In this document: in pieces, positions 62,001 to 64,000 of the stretch
How positions within the stretch are numbered: the first letter of the stretch is position 1
Layout: every line of letters begins with the position of its first letter
DNA from: Schistosoma haematobium
Taxonomy: Eukaryota; Platyhelminthes; Trematoda; Strigeidida; Schistosomatidae
Direction: 5' to 3'
Length of the DNA stretch: 64,000 bases
Assembly (NCBI RefSeq): GCF_000699445.3
Contig: NC_067200.1
Span: forward strand, 11,263,450-11,327,449
Notes under the pieces: model-generated
Databases searched by the model: none
Seen by the model: the letters and a program-made list of their open reading frames with translations, nothing else
What the model was told of the DNA's origin: nothing
Translations under genes and position numbers: made by a program

Positions 62001-63324
62001 AGTTGGTCCTTTATTGAGAAGTTGGGAGCACTGGACGAGCGTTTCATCTCAGTATGAAACTATACTAGTGCGTATCCAGTTTTGTTAACACTGTTAAAAT
62101 CTTACTCAAAACGATAACCGCGAGTGTCTTTTCTCTAACACATTTATCCCCCTGATCTTTGTTTTTTTCGGACCACTTGTCATTGCTTTCGATTCTCTAG
62201 TTTTTTGTATGCGTTAAGGTCGTGTTTTCAGTATTACATATACAGAATTGTACCAATCCGTTCCGTACTTCTTATCATACGTCGAATATCCAGTCTTCGT
62301 ACAATTCGCCTTCTCTGTGTGTTAGTCACTAGTCATTAATGTGTGGCATGTTAGTTGCCGTTGTCAATTCCAAAGAGAACTGGTCGTAATAGAGTAGCTC
62401 AATTATTTCCGTAATTTCCCGAGTATTGTAGGTCCGTATCAAACCTGCAAATAATGGGACATAACAATGAGCTGCTTGGGATGTGTTACACATCCATAAA
62501 TCACCATCGATCTTCATGCACCATAATGTACAGTATCTGAGTATGTTTGAAATGAAATCCCTAACTAGAGATACGTTACATTATATAACATTTATCCACT
62601 AAATAAACGGAGGACTGTTGGTATATATTGGGTACAGTACATTGAAAACGTTGGTAGTAACCCCAGTTTTTCCTCCAATCAATAAGTTATTGTAATAATA
62701 ACTTTAAAATCTGTTTATTTTAAATCGTTTTCTCGTATTTTTCAATCTGATAAACACATCAGGTCAGAATTACATACTTTCACTTAATATATAGATTGCT
62801 TACTTAATTTAATCATTGTTCGATGTTTACTGATGCATTGGTGGTCGATTATTTATTGGCAAATTCTGTTACTACTCAGTAATTATTAGTAACATATTTC
62901 ACTGTTAATATTAACCTTTTCATTTCACCTGACCTTAGAATATCGTGAGCAGATAGTTTTAAAAAAATCGAATAAACGTCTACATAGTGAGAATGAAGAA
63001 GAAATATCTTCTGAAAAACTGTCTCAAATTCCATCATCTTCAACATCACACCTAAAACATCTAGACAGTAATTTTACCACAGTTGAAGATGATGACAATG
63101 ATGATGTCGTTGGTGATGATGCTGATGAGGAAGAAACTGAAGAAGTGGAAGATGTAGATGTTATAGAGGTAGATAATGACGATGTCATTGAAATTACAGA
63201 TACTCATATGGAAGAAGGTAACGTAAAAAATGACCAACTAGGTGTTGGTATTAGTGATGACGATGAAGATGACGGCAATTCTCAGAGCACAGAAGCTTTA
63301 AATGAAAATGAAGATTCGTTTTAG
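59078..63324 (+). CDS. POLE3: DNA polymerase epsilon subunit 3 / CHRAC17-like histone-fold protein
   Basis: Three exons join in frame: 59078-59143, 61717-61921 and 62939-63324 (TAG), giving 218 residues. POLE3 pairs with POLE4 as a histone-fold dimer in DNA polymerase epsilon, and with CHRAC15 in the CHRAC remodeller, in the nucleus. The fold spans ~8-90: DLYLPNAVLLRIIRESLPE, then SREARSAISKSASSFILYVT and KRKTLTGSDILAALKEMQF, in the order and spacing of animal POLE3. After ~92 a Lys-rich stretch leads to a very acidic Asp/Glu tail to the end. Human POLE3 is 147 residues with a shorter acidic tail, so this version is extended. The ATG is the first in the conserved frame and gives MAEKADDL, as in the family. 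Confidence 0.93.
60100..60575 (-). mobile_element. ~450-bp non-autonomous family, full copy with LINE-like tail
   Basis: Reverse-oriented relative of 50310-50795, from TGGTATGGCCGAGAGTGG (complement near 60555) to the tail (complement 60105-60160: ATTGGTACAAGAGGGCACCA) and AAATAAATAAATAAA. A GT microsatellite (60164-60181) lies next to the tail. It lies in POLE3 intron 1. Confidence 0.8.
62000..62090 (-). mobile_element. Hammerhead-SINE relic in POLE3 intron 2
   Basis: On the - strand GATGAAACGCTCGTCCAGTG (~62051-62032) keeps the GAAAC, stem III and GTC of the ribozyme. Stem II is destroyed. This is a short, old fragment. Confidence 0.45.
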
Positions 63325-63599
63325 TTTGTTTTTTTTTTGTACGCTTTTGTCAGTACTATGAAACACTATAAAGTGAACTATACTAATGCATTTTTTCCTG
63401 GTATTTATATCAAGATATTTCAATATGTTGCGTTTTTTTCTGTAAATTATTTATGTTAAACTCCTTTTTCTATATTGTAACAATTTTGATAAAAGAAGCT
63501 TCCTTCAGATATTTTTACCAAATATATTTTAGATTTTTATACTTCCTCCTTGTGTCCATCCAATAACTTTATATGTACATTCATTAGACGACCTAAAAA

Positions 63600-63785
63600 C
63601 CACTGAATTTCGTACACTAGATGGTGGTTGGAGGAAACCTTAGACCCGGGTTTCGTGCTACTTGGCACTCGTCAGCAACGTGTACCTGTAATCTTGAGGA
63701 CACTGGTGCTCTCTGACGGATTCGATCCCGTGTCACTCAGCTTCACAGTCAGACATTACCATTAGGCTATCCGGGCCGTGACCAA
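63600..63785 (-). mobile_element. Second, distinct tRNA-headed hammerhead SINE
   Basis: On the - strand: an A box (TAGCCTAATGG, 63769-63759), a B box (GGATCGAATCC, 63729-63719), then a hammerhead (63681-63637) and a 3' part (AACCACCATCTAGTGTACG). The order head-ribozyme-tail is like SM-alpha, but head, stem II, stem III and tail sequences all differ. It lies ~275 bases after the POLE3 stop and may fall in its 3' UTR on the opposite strand. Confidence 0.75.
63637..63681 (-). ncRNA. Hammerhead ribozyme, complete core, second family
   Basis: CTGACGA (63675-63669), stem II GTGC/GCAC with a 6-nt loop (63668-63655), GAAA (63654-63651), stem III ACCC/GGGT (63651-63648 with 63647-63644), cleavage predicted after C63643. 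Stem I is G·U, U-A, U-A, a G/G mismatch, C-G, A-U. The core fits the hammerhead consensus; the weak stem I makes activity less certain than for the 56.8-kb copy. Confidence 0.75.
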
Positions 63786-64000
63786 CCTCCTGTAGGACTG
63801 AGATGTAATCACAATTGATTGATCACTGGGTGGCGATCAATGTCATGTGTGTCAATAGCATTCGATCTGCACTAAGAAGGACTTGACATAGTGATGAATC
63901 AATTGTAATTTCGTACACTGTCTCACTAACCTTCGATAAGGCCTTTTTTTACAGCTCGATAAATGATTTTTTTGTTCAAATTGACGATTCATGTGATTAA
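63786..64000. other. Right end of window
   Basis: AT-rich, nothing recognised. Confidence 0.4.

Noticed and set aside
30107..63324. USP5 and POLE3 as an operon
   Set aside because: They are ~4.9 kb apart with an AATAAA after USP5; trematode polycistrons have much closer genes.
63719..63775. Possible tRNA gene on the - strand
   Set aside because: A and B boxes are present, but the acceptor and anticodon stems do not pair properly and a ribozyme follows; it is a SINE head.
1..64000. CRISPR array, rRNA, prokaryotic operon signals
   Set aside because: No regularly spaced repeats or bacterial gene organisation; the genome is clearly that of an animal.

Overview
The window is from a eukaryotic genome, almost certainly a blood fluke (Schistosoma or a very close trematode). 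Evidence: AT-rich DNA, short coding exons split by long introns with GT..AG borders, three recognisable animal nuclear genes, and repeats typical of schistosomes. These are tRNA-headed SINEs carrying hammerhead ribozymes (SM-alpha type), RTE-like LINEs whose tails end in TGAC repeats, and a Ty3/gypsy element of the CsRn1/Boudicca clade with a CHCC Gag knuckle. The species cannot be fixed from sequence alone.

Genes, all on the + strand. (1) 1204-16188: the 3' nine coding exons of a PHF3/DIDO1-like protein, with a TFIIS-central-like and a SPOC-like region; its 5' end lies outside the window. (2) 30107-54159: a complete USP5/isopeptidase T gene with 11 coding exons and 915 residues, including the ZnF-UBP, catalytic Cys and His boxes and two UBA domains. 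(3) 59078-63324: a complete POLE3/CHRAC17-like histone-fold gene with 3 exons, 218 residues and a long acidic tail. The three jobs (transcription elongation, ubiquitin-chain recycling, replication/chromatin) are unrelated, and nothing suggests an operon.

Mobile DNA fills most of the remainder. A nearly intact 6.87-kb gypsy element on the - strand (20418-27286) has 262-bp LTRs, a 4-bp target duplication, gag and pol, and a textbook -1 frameshift signal at the gag/pol junction. Two LINE families are present as truncated, often internally deleted copies. A ~450-bp non-autonomous family ends in the same tail as one LINE. At least seven copies or fragments of hammerhead SINEs occur. One (56.8 kb, + strand) has a complete core with a paired stem I. 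Another (63.6 kb, - strand) belongs to a clearly different tRNA-headed family and also keeps a complete core.

Layout: 1-16.2 kb PHF3/DIDO-like gene with repeats in its introns; 16.2-30.1 kb repeat-rich intergenic DNA with the gypsy element; 30.1-54.2 kb USP5 with LINE/SINE-packed introns; 54.2-59.1 kb intergenic; 59.1-63.3 kb POLE3; then a hammerhead SINE. No CRISPR array, rRNA or convincing functional tRNA gene was seen. Exon borders were read by eye from splice consensus, frame continuity and similarity to known families. Repeat edges are approximate unless a target-site duplication is stated.
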